Shown one piece after another: positions 1-6,811 of a stretch of DNA of 7,560 nt. Source of the stretch: SHZI01 sp040080965 (GTDB taxonomy: Bacteria > Pseudomonadota > Gammaproteobacteria > Steroidobacterales > GCA-2729495); assembly GCA_040080965.1 (NCBI GenBank), contig JBEBHH010000076.1, positions 1 to 7,560 of the forward strand. Reading direction: 5' to 3'. The position numbers and the translations under genes are program-made. The notes beneath the pieces were generated by a model that was given only the letters and a program-made list of their open reading frames with translations, was not told where the DNA came from and made no database searches. Positions within the stretch are counted from its first letter, which is position 1; every line of letters starts with the position of its first letter.

Positions 1-118
1 GAGGGATGGTCGGGGGCTGGCATCGGTCCGGTGACGGGAAATTGGCGTTTTGTTTGACTTCGGTCGCGGCGCACCCCGATCATAGCGCCAACTTTCACGG
101 GGTACCCGATCCAGACGC
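1..118. other. Non-coding leader upstream of the sigma-54 activator gene
   Basis: No convincing coding sequence is seen here. In the frame of the downstream gene a TAG stop lies at 83-85, and no ATG, GTG or TTG codon follows it before 119. The stretch around 40-60 is locally AT-richer than the rest of the window, which fits a promoter region. What lies further left cannot be seen. Confidence 0.6.
54..83 (+). promoter_or_regulatory. Candidate sigma-70 type promoter for the sigma-54 activator gene
   Basis: A TTGACT hexamer at 54-59 matches the -35 consensus in five of six positions. Eighteen bases further on, GATCAT at 78-83 matches the -10 consensus in four of six. Transcription would begin near 90, leaving a short leader before the ATG at 119. 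An alternative reading of the same bases is a degenerate sigma-54 site (TGGCG at 43-47, TTGAC at 54-58), but its -12 element has GA in place of the invariant GC. Both are weak; the sigma-70 reading is preferred. Confidence 0.3.
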
Positions 119-1180
<1,062 letters not shown>

Positions 1181-1182
1181 AA

Positions 1183-1237
1183 GGAATGGGGACATGCCTC
1201 ATTTGCGCAATGCGCAAATGAGGCATGTCCCCATTCC
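1183..1237. repeat. Perfect 26-bp inverted repeat (REP/BIME-like) between convergent genes
   Basis: The left arm, 1183-1208, and the right arm, 1212-1237, are exact reverse complements over 26 bases, separated by AAT. It begins two bases after the stop of the sigma-54 activator gene and ends five bases before the stop of the HDOD-GGDEF gene. Each arm contains a smaller imperfect hairpin: 1185-1203 pairs AATGGGG with CCTCATT around an ACATG loop, with one G.T wobble; 1217-1235 is its mirror. Two inverted copies of a short hairpin unit are the architecture of REP pairs (BIMEs) mobilised by REP-associated tyrosine transposases. As RNA it folds into a long stem that could act as a bidirectional terminator or mRNA stabiliser, but no strong U-tract follows on either strand (only TTTC on the minus side). 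Confidence 0.9.
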
Positions 1238-1242
1238 GGCGT

Positions 1243-2763
1243 CTAGGCGGCCTGGATCGACTCGTAGCAGGTGTAGCGGTCCCGCCCGTTGCGCTTGGAG
1301 TGGTACAGCGCCGAGTCCGCCGCTGCCAGCAGCGCCTTCGGGCTGTCGAACGCATTGTGCGAATCACAGGTGGCGATGCCGAGCGACAGTGTGATGCCCA
1401 CCCGCTGGCCATCTGCCGTCTGGGCGGTGCGCTTGCGCGCTTCCTCGCAGACCCGCACGCCCACGCTGTCCGCCTTCGTGGCGTCGACGCCGGGCAGCAG
1501 CAGGACGAACTCGTCGCCGCCGAAGCGGGCCACGATGTCGGAGTCTCGCAGGGTGTCGCGCAGCAGTTCGGCCACCGTCTGCAGGATCGCATCGCCGGCC
1601 TGGTGCCCGAAGCCGTCGTTGACCTGCTTGAACTTGTCCAGGTCCACGAACACCACCGACAGGGGCCAGCCGTGCCTGGACGCGGTTTCAAACTCGCGAG
1701 CCAGCGACTCCTCGAAGTAGCGCCGGTTGTGCGCGTTCGTCAGCGGGTCGCGGACGTTCTCGGTCTTGAGCTCGCTGTTCTCTTCCTCGAGCTTGCTGGT
1801 GCGCTTCTGCAGGTCCTGCGCCTCGTTGATCTGGTGCAGGTTGCGGACCATCAGCGTTTCGCGCGCCGCATCGGTGATGTCCTGCAGCTGGGCTGAATCG
1901 TACAGCTCCATCTGGAAGAGTTCCTCGGCGACCGGCAGCTGCTCCCGCACCAGCTCGAACATCTCGCCAAGGCGGTGGGGCTGGATGCCGAGGTACTTGT
2001 GCGCCTGCTGGCCAACCCGGCGCAGGGTGACGTCGTTGCGGGCGCCCAGCCACACGTCGCTGAGCTCGCCGGACATCGCCACTGTGCGCACGAAGGGCTT
2101 CTCCTCGCCCTCGACGCCGGCAGCGCTCGGATCGTGGCTGTGCTGGACTGCCTGCACGAGGTTGGACGGCATGTTCCAGATGCCGAGCAGCGCCGAGCCG
2201 ATGGCCCGGTGATCGGTGCCGATGCAGTTCTGTTCGTGCTGGCAGATGCGCGGGTGCTCGATCTTGAAGGGCGCAATGCCCTCGTAGACCTCGGGCCAGA
2301 GCTTGAAGACCACCAGCATGCCCAGGTCCTGCAGCAGGGACGCGAGGAAGATTTCCTCGGCGTCGCGCCGGCCGAGCTCGCTGGCGAGCAGCTTGCCCCA
2401 GGCGGCGGACAGCACCGTGCGGCGCCAGTAGGCCTGGAAGTCGAAGCCACCGGTGGTGGTCTTCTTCAGGGCCTGCACGAGCGTGAAGCTGAGCGCCAGC
2501 GTCAGTGTGGCGTTGAGCCCCAGGGTGATGAGGGCCTGGCGGAGGTTGGCGCTCTGCCGCCGGCGGGCGTACATCGCAGAGTTGGCGATCCGCATCACCT
2601 TGGCCGCGATGGCCGGGTCCGCGCTGACGGCGTCGGCGACCTTGCCGAGGTCGATGTCCGGGTTCTGCGCGAGCTGCAGGACCTGCATCGCCACCGGCGG
2701 CGGGGTCGGGAAATTCGTGCACGTCCGCAGGCGCTGCATGATGTGATCGGGGATCTGGCTCAT
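1243..2763 (-). CDS. HDOD-GGDEF protein, probable diguanylate cyclase
   Basis: This 506-residue protein carries an N-terminal HDOD domain (about 15-215), an intervening helical region, a short predicted coiled coil (about 312-337, with EAQDLQKRTSKLEEENSEL-like heptads), and a C-terminal GGDEF domain (about 337-500). The GGDEF domain looks catalytically complete: DPLTNAHNRRYF at 339-350, the metal-ligand region FVDLDKFK (372-379), and an intact GGDEF (415-419). An inhibitory I-site RDSD (406-409) lies the canonical five residues upstream, so product feedback is expected. In the HDOD domain the position matching the catalytic HD pair reads LLQDLG, as expected for this non-enzymatic relative of HD domains, usually a sensory or protein-interaction module. 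No membrane segment or signal peptide is seen, so it should be cytoplasmic. The start at 2763 has GGAG eight bases upstream (2772-2775). It is the last gene of the minus-strand flagellar operon, 40 bases after the DUF2802 gene. Confidence 0.93.
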   Translation of the reverse strand: MSQIPDHIMQRLRTCTNFPTPPPVAMQVLQLAQNPDIDLGKVADAVSADPAIAAKVMRIANSAMYARRRQSANLRQALITLGLNATLTLALSFTLVQALKKTTTGGFDFQAYWRRTVLSAAWGKLLASELGRRDAEEIFLASLLQDLGMLVVFKLWPEVYEGIAPFKIEHPRICQHEQNCIGTDHRAIGSALLGIWNMPSNLVQAVQHSHDPSAAGVEGEEKPFVRTVAMSGELSDVWLGARNDVTLRRVGQQAHKYLGIQPHRLGEMFELVREQLPVAEELFQMELYDSAQLQDITDAARETLMVRNLHQINEAQDLQKRTSKLEEENSELKTENVRDPLTNAHNRRYFEESLAREFETASRHGWPLSVVFVDLDKFKQVNDGFGHQAGDAILQTVAELLRDTLRDSDIVARFGGDEFVLLLPGVDATKADSVGVRVCEEARKRTAQTADGQRVGITLSLGIATCDSHNAFDSPKALLAAADSALYHSKRNGRDRYTCYESIQAA

Positions 2764-2803
2764 CGTCGTCGCTCCAAGGCGTTGTTCTCGTTGGTGATGT
2801 GGA

Positions 2804-3298
2804 TCAATGCAGGTCCTCGGGCTGACCGTCGCCCGGGGGCCGTCCGTAGAGGGTCTGGATCAGGTGGGCTTCGCCATGGCTCAGCGCGCAGGTGTCCACC
2901 AGCTGCCGCGTGGTCGCGCCGTGCTTCGACAGGGCGATCGCCTGGCGCAGGCCGCTCCGCGAGTTGCCCGTGGAAAGCGAGTCCTGCCGGGAGGTCAACT
3001 GGTCCACCCGGTGGCGGAGCTGCGTGGTCTCGCTGGTGGCGTCGGCCAGCAGCAGCTCGGTCGACTGCAGGCGATCGAGAAGCTCGTCGAGCCGGCTGTC
3101 GAGCGCGCTCGCCGGCCGCGGGCCCGCGGTGATCCTGCGCACCAGCCAGGCGAGGGCCAGCAGGCAGGGCAGGGCCGCGATGCCGACCGCCACCGAGGTG
3201 GCCGTGGCAGCGGGCAGGTAGACGCTGTTCATGAGGCCGGCGGCGCTGGCCAGCGCGGCGTCCAGTGCGGGCATTCCCAGAGTGTCGAGTGCGGGCAT
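2804..3298 (-). CDS. DUF2802 family membrane-anchored protein
   Basis: This protein of about 164 residues has one predicted transmembrane segment near residues 34-56 (numbered from the 3298 start; VGIAALPCLLALAWLV), a helical, probably coiled-coil region (about 64-105, DSRLDELLDRLQSTELLL), and a C-terminal segment (about 116-150) reading LRQAIALSKHGATTRQLVDTC followed by LSHGEAHLIQTLYGR. That segment matches the DUF2802 pattern, a helix-turn-helix-like module of unknown function found at the end of polar flagellar/chemotaxis clusters such as that of Pseudomonas. Two starts are possible: ATG at 3304 lies one base after the GAGGGG ribosome binding site, whereas ATG at 3298 lies seven bases after it and is preferred. 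The first codons contain an eight-codon tandem duplication (MPALD at 3298 and again at 3274). Its molecular role is unknown; the context says flagellar or chemotaxis accessory. Confidence 0.85.
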   Translation of the reverse strand: MPALDTLGMPALDAALASAAGLMNSVYLPAATATSVAVGIAALPCLLALAWLVRRITAGPRPASALDSRLDELLDRLQSTELLLADATSETTQLRHRVDQLTSRQDSLSTGNSRSGLRQAIALSKHGATTRQLVDTCALSHGEAHLIQTLYGRPPGDGQPEDLH

Positions 3299-3305
3299 GG
3301 TCATT

Positions 3306-3311
3306 CCCCTC
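3306..3311 (-). promoter_or_regulatory. Ribosome binding site deciding the DUF2802 start
   Basis: GAGGGG on the minus strand overlaps the TGA stop of the upstream 59-codon gene (3310-3312). It lies seven bases before ATG 3298 but only one base before ATG 3304, which supports 3298 as the main initiation codon. The stop/ribosome-site overlap suggests that translation passes from the small gene to the DUF2802 gene. Confidence 0.65.
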
Positions 3312-3489
3312 AGGCGAGATCATCAATGATGTGGGTACGGCCGTCCGGGTCGTGCCCGGGCGGGTTCTTCGGGTCGCGATCCTTCTTCTGCTCGCGGCCG
3401 TGCGGATCCTGGCGGCGACGATTCTTTTCCTCGACGCGCCGGACCCAGTTACTGGGAACCGTCGGATGTACGGGCTCCAGGGGACTCAT
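3310..3489 (-). CDS. Small charged hypothetical protein (59 aa) coupled to motD
   Basis: I do not recognise this gene. It starts MSPLEPVHPT, has a very basic middle (NRRRQDPHGREQKKDRD) and ends GRTHIIDDLA. It is rich in Arg, Lys, Asp, Glu and Pro, has no hydrophobic segment, signal peptide or cysteine, and is probably disordered and cytoplasmic. Evidence that it is real: its ATG overlaps the motD stop as ATGA (3486-3489); a near-ideal Shine-Dalgarno GGAGGTGA sits four bases upstream (3494-3501); its codons mostly end in G or C like its neighbours; and it exactly fills the space between motD and the DUF2802 gene, whose ribosome site overlaps its stop. In Pseudomonas this position holds parA and cheW-type genes. 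The C-terminal IIDDLA could be a short docking motif, which is inference only. A role with the motor or the DUF2802 protein is suggested by position alone. Confidence 0.75.
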   Translation of the reverse strand: MSPLEPVHPTVPSNWVRRVEEKNRRRQDPHGREQKKDRDPKNPPGHDPDGRTHIIDDLA

Positions 3490-4409
3490 CCGGTCACCTC
3501 CGTCGTCAGGGCGGTTTCGGCGGCCGGTGCGGCAACCGCCGGAATCGGCAGCTCGGGAGCGATAGCCGGGGCTGGCGCGGGCTCGGCCGCGGCCCCGGGA
3601 GCCAGGCCACCCGGCCTGGGATCCGTGGGTGCCGGCGGCGCGCCCAGGATCACCAGCGCCACGCGCCGGTTCCGGTTGCGGCCATCCGGCGTCGTGTTGT
3701 CGGCCAGCGGCTGGTTCTCCCCCATGCCTGCCACGACCATGCGGCTCGCCGTGATGCCCCGCTGCTCGAAGAGGCGGACGATGCGCGCGGCCCGGGCGGC
3801 TGAGAGCTCCCAGTTGGAGGGGAACTGGGTTGTGTGGATAGGGCGATTGTCGGTGTGCCCCTCGACGCGGATGGGGTACGGACGGTCGGCAAGGATCCCT
3901 GCCAGCCGCTCGAGGATCTCGGTGGCGGCCACCTCGATCTCGGCGCTGCCGCTCGGAAACAGGATGTCGGTCTTGATCTCCACCTCGACCCAGGAGGGCG
4001 CGCGCTGGACCCGGATCATGTCCTGGTCGATCAGCACCTGCATCGCTGCCTGCAGGTCATCGGTCATCTGGCGCAGCTGGGCCTGCAGGGCCTCGTCCTC
4101 GCGGGCTTTTTCCTCGGTCTCGACCTTTTCGGGGAACTTGATCGCCTGGTTCGGCTTGATGCCGGCGAGCGTGTCGTCACCCTTCGCCTTGGCCGGCTTG
4201 TCGCCAACCGGCACCGGCTCCATGGTCCGCGGCGTGCCGCGGAACGCGGCGGTGAGTGAGTCGGAAAGCACGCGGTACTTGCCCTCATTGACCGAGGACA
4301 CCGCGTACATCACCACGAAGAAGGCGAGCAGGAGCGTCACGAGGTCGCCATAGGGGATTGCCCAGGCCTCGTGATTGACGTGATCCTCGTGCTCGTGCTT
4401 CCGCGCCAT
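3486..4409 (-). CDS. motD: Flagellar stator protein MotD (MotB family)
   Basis: This 307-residue stator B subunit anchors the ion channel to peptidoglycan. The N-terminus resembles Pseudomonas MotD: a charged cytoplasmic start (MARKHEHEDH), then a single membrane helix (about 16-38, AIPYGDLVTLLLAFFVVMY). Asp22 sits where MotB proteins have their essential ion-binding aspartate, followed by SSVNEGKYRVLS. Residues about 93-125 form a charged helical linker. The OmpA-like peptidoglycan-binding domain spans about 140-257, with EGHTDNRPI (183-191), NWELSAARA (199-207) and GRNRNRRV (243-250). A Pro/Ala-rich tail (about 257-302) extends beyond the domain and would lie in the periplasm. The ATG at 4409 is 16 bases after the motC stop, with GGAG seven bases upstream. 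The channel is probably proton-driven by analogy with Pseudomonas MotCD; the sequence alone does not prove the ion. Confidence 0.95.
   Translation of the reverse strand: MARKHEHEDHVNHEAWAIPYGDLVTLLLAFFVVMYAVSSVNEGKYRVLSDSLTAAFRGTPRTMEPVPVGDKPAKAKGDDTLAGIKPNQAIKFPEKVETEEKAREDEALQAQLRQMTDDLQAAMQVLIDQDMIRVQRAPSWVEVEIKTDILFPSGSAEIEVAATEILERLAGILADRPYPIRVEGHTDNRPIHTTQFPSNWELSAARAARIVRLFEQRGITASRMVVAGMGENQPLADNTTPDGRNRNRRVALVILGAPPAPTDPRPGGLAPGAAAEPAPAPAIAPELPIPAVAAPAAETALTTEVTG
3494..3501 (-). promoter_or_regulatory. Strong Shine-Dalgarno for the 59-codon gene inside the motD 3' end
   Basis: GGAGGTGA on the minus strand matches eight bases of the anti-Shine-Dalgarno complement and ends four bases before the ATG at 3489. 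It is the strongest ribosome binding site I see in the window. It lies within the last motD codons (GAG GTG ACC GGA), so its strength may be partly constrained by MotD residues. Confidence 0.8.
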
Positions 4410-4425
4410 GGTCCTGCTCCGGGCG

Positions 4426-5166
4426 TCAGCCCATGAACCCCTTCAGCTTGGATTCGAGATTCCGCGGGTTCTCGCCTTCGGCGATGGCGATGATCCCCTC
4501 AATGATCATTTCCTTCGAATGCGTCTGCTTCTTGATGATGTCCTTGAGCTTGTTCGCGATGGGCAGGAAGAAGAGGTTGGCCAGGCCGATGCCGTAGATC
4601 GTGGCGGTAAAGGCGGCCGCGATACCGGGCCCGAGCTTGCTCGGGTCTGCCAGGTTCTTCATCACCGCGATCAGGCCGAGCACGGCGCCGATGATGCCGA
4701 GGGTGGGGGCGTAGATCCCCAGGCCCTCGAAGACCTTGGCGCTCTGGGTCTCGGACTTTTCCCTGGCCTCGAGTTCCACCTCGAGTGCCTCGCGGATCTT
4801 GTCGGGCTCGGTGCCGTCCACCAGCATCTGGAGCGCCTTCTTCGCGAACGGGTCCGGCTCCGTCTCCAGGGCGGGCTCCAGGCCCAGCAGGCCCTGCTTG
4901 CGCGCCGTTTCACTCCATTCGACCATCTTGGCGATCAGCTTTTCGTGATCCTCCATGGGCGGCTTGAAGATCCACGGCACGATCTTCCAGGCCCGCATGA
5001 ACGTGGCCTTGGGTGTCTGGATCAGGATTGAGGCGAAGGTCCCGAGGAAGACGATCGTGAAGGCGGCGCCGTTCAGCAGCGACCCGACGCCAGCACCCTT
5101 CAGGATGCTGCCGACGATGATGGCGAAGAACGCCAGGATGAAGCCGCCAACGCTCAGTGCGTCCAT
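4426..5166 (-). CDS. motC: Flagellar stator protein MotC (MotA family)
   Basis: This 246-residue stator A subunit of the MotA/ExbB family forms the ion channel with MotD and pushes on rotor FliG. Four membrane segments are visible at about 5-22, 33-50, 150-170 and 182-204, with a cytoplasmic loop between the second and third. The loop carries SETARKQGLLGLE; Arg89 and Glu97 match the conserved charged residues that contact FliG in E. coli MotA (R90, E98). The third segment holds YAPTLGIIGAVLG with the conserved proline (Pro153). Motifs NLADPSKLG (171-179), ATIYGIG (188-194) and the ending AEGENPR (229-235) are typical of Pseudomonas MotC and shorter than E. coli MotA (about 295 residues). The ATG lies two bases after the fliA stop with only a weak GGAAG upstream, so translational coupling to fliA is likely. 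Confidence 0.95.
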   Translation of the reverse strand: MDALSVGGFILAFFAIIVGSILKGAGVGSLLNGAAFTIVFLGTFASILIQTPKATFMRAWKIVPWIFKPPMEDHEKLIAKMVEWSETARKQGLLGLEPALETEPDPFAKKALQMLVDGTEPDKIREALEVELEAREKSETQSAKVFEGLGIYAPTLGIIGAVLGLIAVMKNLADPSKLGPGIAAAFTATIYGIGLANLFFLPIANKLKDIIKKQTHSKEMIIEGIIAIAEGENPRNLESKLKGFMG

Positions 5167-5168
5167 CG

Positions 5169-5915
5169 CTAGCGGGCTTCCATCGTGCTGGTCTCAAGCG
5201 ACCCGTGCATGGTCGCCCGGACGCGGGCGAGGGCCTGCCCATGGATCTGGCAGACGCGGGACTCGGTCACGCCGAGCACTTCGCCGATTTCCTTCAGGTT
5301 CAGTTCTTCCTCGTAGTAGAGGGACATCACCAGCGCCTCCCGCTCGGGCAGCGCCCGGATGGCTGCGGCGAGGGCTTGGCGGAATTCGTCGGATTCGAGC
5401 TCGGCCGACGGCTCGGTGTCGGGATCCTCGATCTGGTGCACGGGCATCTCGCCGTCCTCTCCTTCCTGGTCCAGGCTGAAAAGGCGGTGTGCCGCCGCGG
5501 CGGTCACGATGCGGAAGTACTCCTCGAGGGGCACGCCGAGCTCGGCGGCGATCTCACGGGCGTCTGCCGGCTTGCCAGTCCTGTTTTCCACTGCCTGAAT
5601 CGCCGCTGTCAGTTCCCGTTGCCGGCGATACACCGAGCGAGGGGTCCAGTCGGTGTTCCGGACCTCGTCGAGCATCGCGCCCCGCACGCGGATTCCCGCG
5701 TACGTCTCAAAACTTGCGCCCTTCGTCGGCGAGTACTGGCGCGCCGCATCCAGCAGCGCGATCAGTCCCACCTGGATCAGGTCGTCCTGATCCACGCCCT
5801 CCGGCAGCCGGCCGCGCAGGTGGTTCGCAATCCGCTTCACGAGCGGCGCGTACTCCTGCACGAGGGCGTCGGGCGAGTGCCCGGCGGCCGTGGCATACCG
5901 GTTGGCGGGGGTCAT
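5169..5915 (-). CDS. fliA: Flagellar sigma factor FliA (sigma-28)
   Basis: This 248-residue sigma factor directs RNA polymerase to late flagellar promoters with TAAA/TCAA and GCCGATAA elements. Region 2 (about 18-92) includes YAPLVKRIANHL, the core-binding and -10 recognition part DDLIQVGLIALLDAARQY, and FETYAGIRVRGAMLDEVR. Region 3 (about 93-170) follows with WTPRSVYRRQRELTAAI and EIAAELGV. Region 4 (about 183-236) has ALPEREALVMSLYYEEELNLKEIGEVLGVTESRVCQIH, in parts of at most 20 residues: the ALPEREALV start and the helix-turn-helix LGVTESRVCQIH that reads the -35 element. Length and domain order are those of a complete FliA. Its ATG overlaps the fleN stop as ATGA (5912-5915), with a modest GGGAG eleven bases upstream. 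In relatives its activity is held back by the anti-sigma factor FlgM, which is not encoded here. The gene next downstream is motC rather than cheY. Confidence 0.97.
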   Translation of the reverse strand: MTPANRYATAAGHSPDALVQEYAPLVKRIANHLRGRLPEGVDQDDLIQVGLIALLDAARQYSPTKGASFETYAGIRVRGAMLDEVRNTDWTPRSVYRRQRELTAAIQAVENRTGKPADAREIAAELGVPLEEYFRIVTAAAAHRLFSLDQEGEDGEMPVHQIEDPDTEPSAELESDEFRQALAAAIRALPEREALVMSLYYEEELNLKEIGEVLGVTESRVCQIHGQALARVRATMHGSLETSTMEAR

Positions 5916-6811
5916 GCCGCGGCGTGCTCCCGCCCGGTGGCACCGCCGCCCTTGAGCAGCCGCTCGACGAAGAACTCGATATTCCCTCGCGCCGCACGGG
6001 GTCCCTCCCAGTTATCGGCACGGTGGGCCAGCTTCTTGAGGGCGCCGGCCGCGAGGCTGGTTGGGAACGCCGTCACAAACGGCGTCTGCAGCTGGACGGC
6101 GCGCCACACCCGGTCGTCGTAGGGGACGCTGCCGGCGTGATCCAGGGTGACCTGCAGGAAGCGCTCGGACACGCGCAGCAGCTTCTCGAACAGGCTGCGT
6201 CCGTCGCCGCCCTGGTGCGTCATGTTGGTGACGATTCGGAACCGGGACACGTTGTGCTCGGTGCTGAGGACCTTGATCAGCGCATAGGCGTCGGTGATGG
6301 ACGTCGGTTCGTCGCAGACCACCACGAGCACTTCATTGGCGGCCGAGCAGAAGCGCAGGACGCCGTCCGAGATGCCGGCGGCCGTGTCGATCAGCAGCGC
6401 GTCCAGGTCCTCGGTGAGTTCGCTGAAGGCGTGGATGATGCCGGCGTGCTGGGCGGGGGTCAGATTGGCCATCTCGGCCAGGCCCGAGGCGCCCGGGATC
6501 ACGCGGACTCCGGCGGGACCCGTGACGATGATGTCCTGCAGCTGGCGTTCCCCGGTGACGACATCAGCCAGCGAGTGGGAGGGCTGCAGGCCCAGCAGCA
6601 CGTCCACGTTGGCCAGGCCCAGGTCGGCATCCAGGAGCATGACGCGGCGCCCGAGCATGCACATGGCGATCGCCAGGTTGGCGCAGATGTTGGTCTTGCC
6701 GACGCCGCCCTTGCCGCCGGTGACGGCGAGCACCTTGACGGGTTTCGGATTGCGCTGGCGCCGGAGGCCCTCGGCCTGGTCGGTCACGTTCTGGCCTTCA
6801 GGCGCAAGCAT
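5912..6811 (-). CDS. fleN: Flagellar number regulator FleN/FlhG (MinD-like ATPase)
   Basis: This 299-residue protein (from ATG 6811) belongs to the ParA/MinD ATPase family that limits polar flagella number, in relatives by acting on FlhF and by binding FleQ. The N-terminal helix holds DQAEGLR (11-17), the DQAxxLR motif that activates the FlhF GTPase. It is followed by the deviant Walker A KGGVGKT (34-40), DADLGLANVD (61-70), Walker B LLIDTAAG (139-146, Asp142), and a C-terminal amphipathic helix near 276-288 (NIEFFVERLL) that may serve as a membrane-targeting sequence. A TTG at 6820 would add three residues, but the Shine-Dalgarno GGAGG (6821-6825) touches that TTG directly and is nine bases from the ATG at 6811, so ATG is preferred. 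The gene overlaps the flhF end by 14 bases and the fliA start by 4. Confidence 0.96.
   Translation of the reverse strand: MLAPEGQNVTDQAEGLRRQRNPKPVKVLAVTGGKGGVGKTNICANLAIAMCMLGRRVMLLDADLGLANVDVLLGLQPSHSLADVVTGERQLQDIIVTGPAGVRVIPGASGLAEMANLTPAQHAGIIHAFSELTEDLDALLIDTAAGISDGVLRFCSAANEVLVVVCDEPTSITDAYALIKVLSTEHNVSRFRIVTNMTHQGGDGRSLFEKLLRVSERFLQVTLDHAGSVPYDDRVWRAVQLQTPFVTAFPTSLAAGALKKLAHRADNWEGPRAARGNIEFFVERLLKGGGATGREHAAA
6012..6039 (-). promoter_or_regulatory. Candidate sigma-28 (FliA) promoter inside fleN
   Basis: On the minus strand TCAAG (6035-6039) is followed after 15 bases by a perfect GCCGATAA (6012-6019), the sigma-28 -10 element. The spacing is about one base longer than the E. coli consensus. 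It would start transcription about 90 bases upstream of fliA and so could feed fliA, motC and motD from FliA itself. It overlaps fleN codons (LKKLAHRADNW), so chance or protein constraint is possible. Confidence 0.35.

Noticed and set aside
18..33. Possible sigma-54 promoter around TGGCAT in the leader
   Set aside because: The required GG-N10-GC pattern fails: ten bases after the GG at 19-20 the sequence reads GT. The second candidate at 43-58 fails with GA.
1183..1237. Classical intrinsic terminator
   Set aside because: The stem is strong, but it is not GC-rich at its base and neither strand has a run of T residues after it; termination remains possible but is not shown by the sequence.
1975..3132. 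Long open frame on the plus strand antisense to the HDOD-GGDEF and DUF2802 genes
   Set aside because: It runs across two genes with clear domains and an intergenic gap, shows no recognisable domain, and has the low-complexity Arg/Ala/Gly composition typical of shadow frames in high-GC DNA.
3265..4353. Plus-strand open frame of 362 codons opposite motD
   Set aside because: The opposite strand encodes a well-conserved MotD with all motifs. The antisense product has no domain or ribosome site and is rich in Ser/Arg, as expected of a shadow.
5157..6122. Plus-strand frame of 321 codons antisense to fliA and fleN
   Set aside because: It is a shadow of two conserved genes, with no domain, no ribosome binding site and atypical composition.
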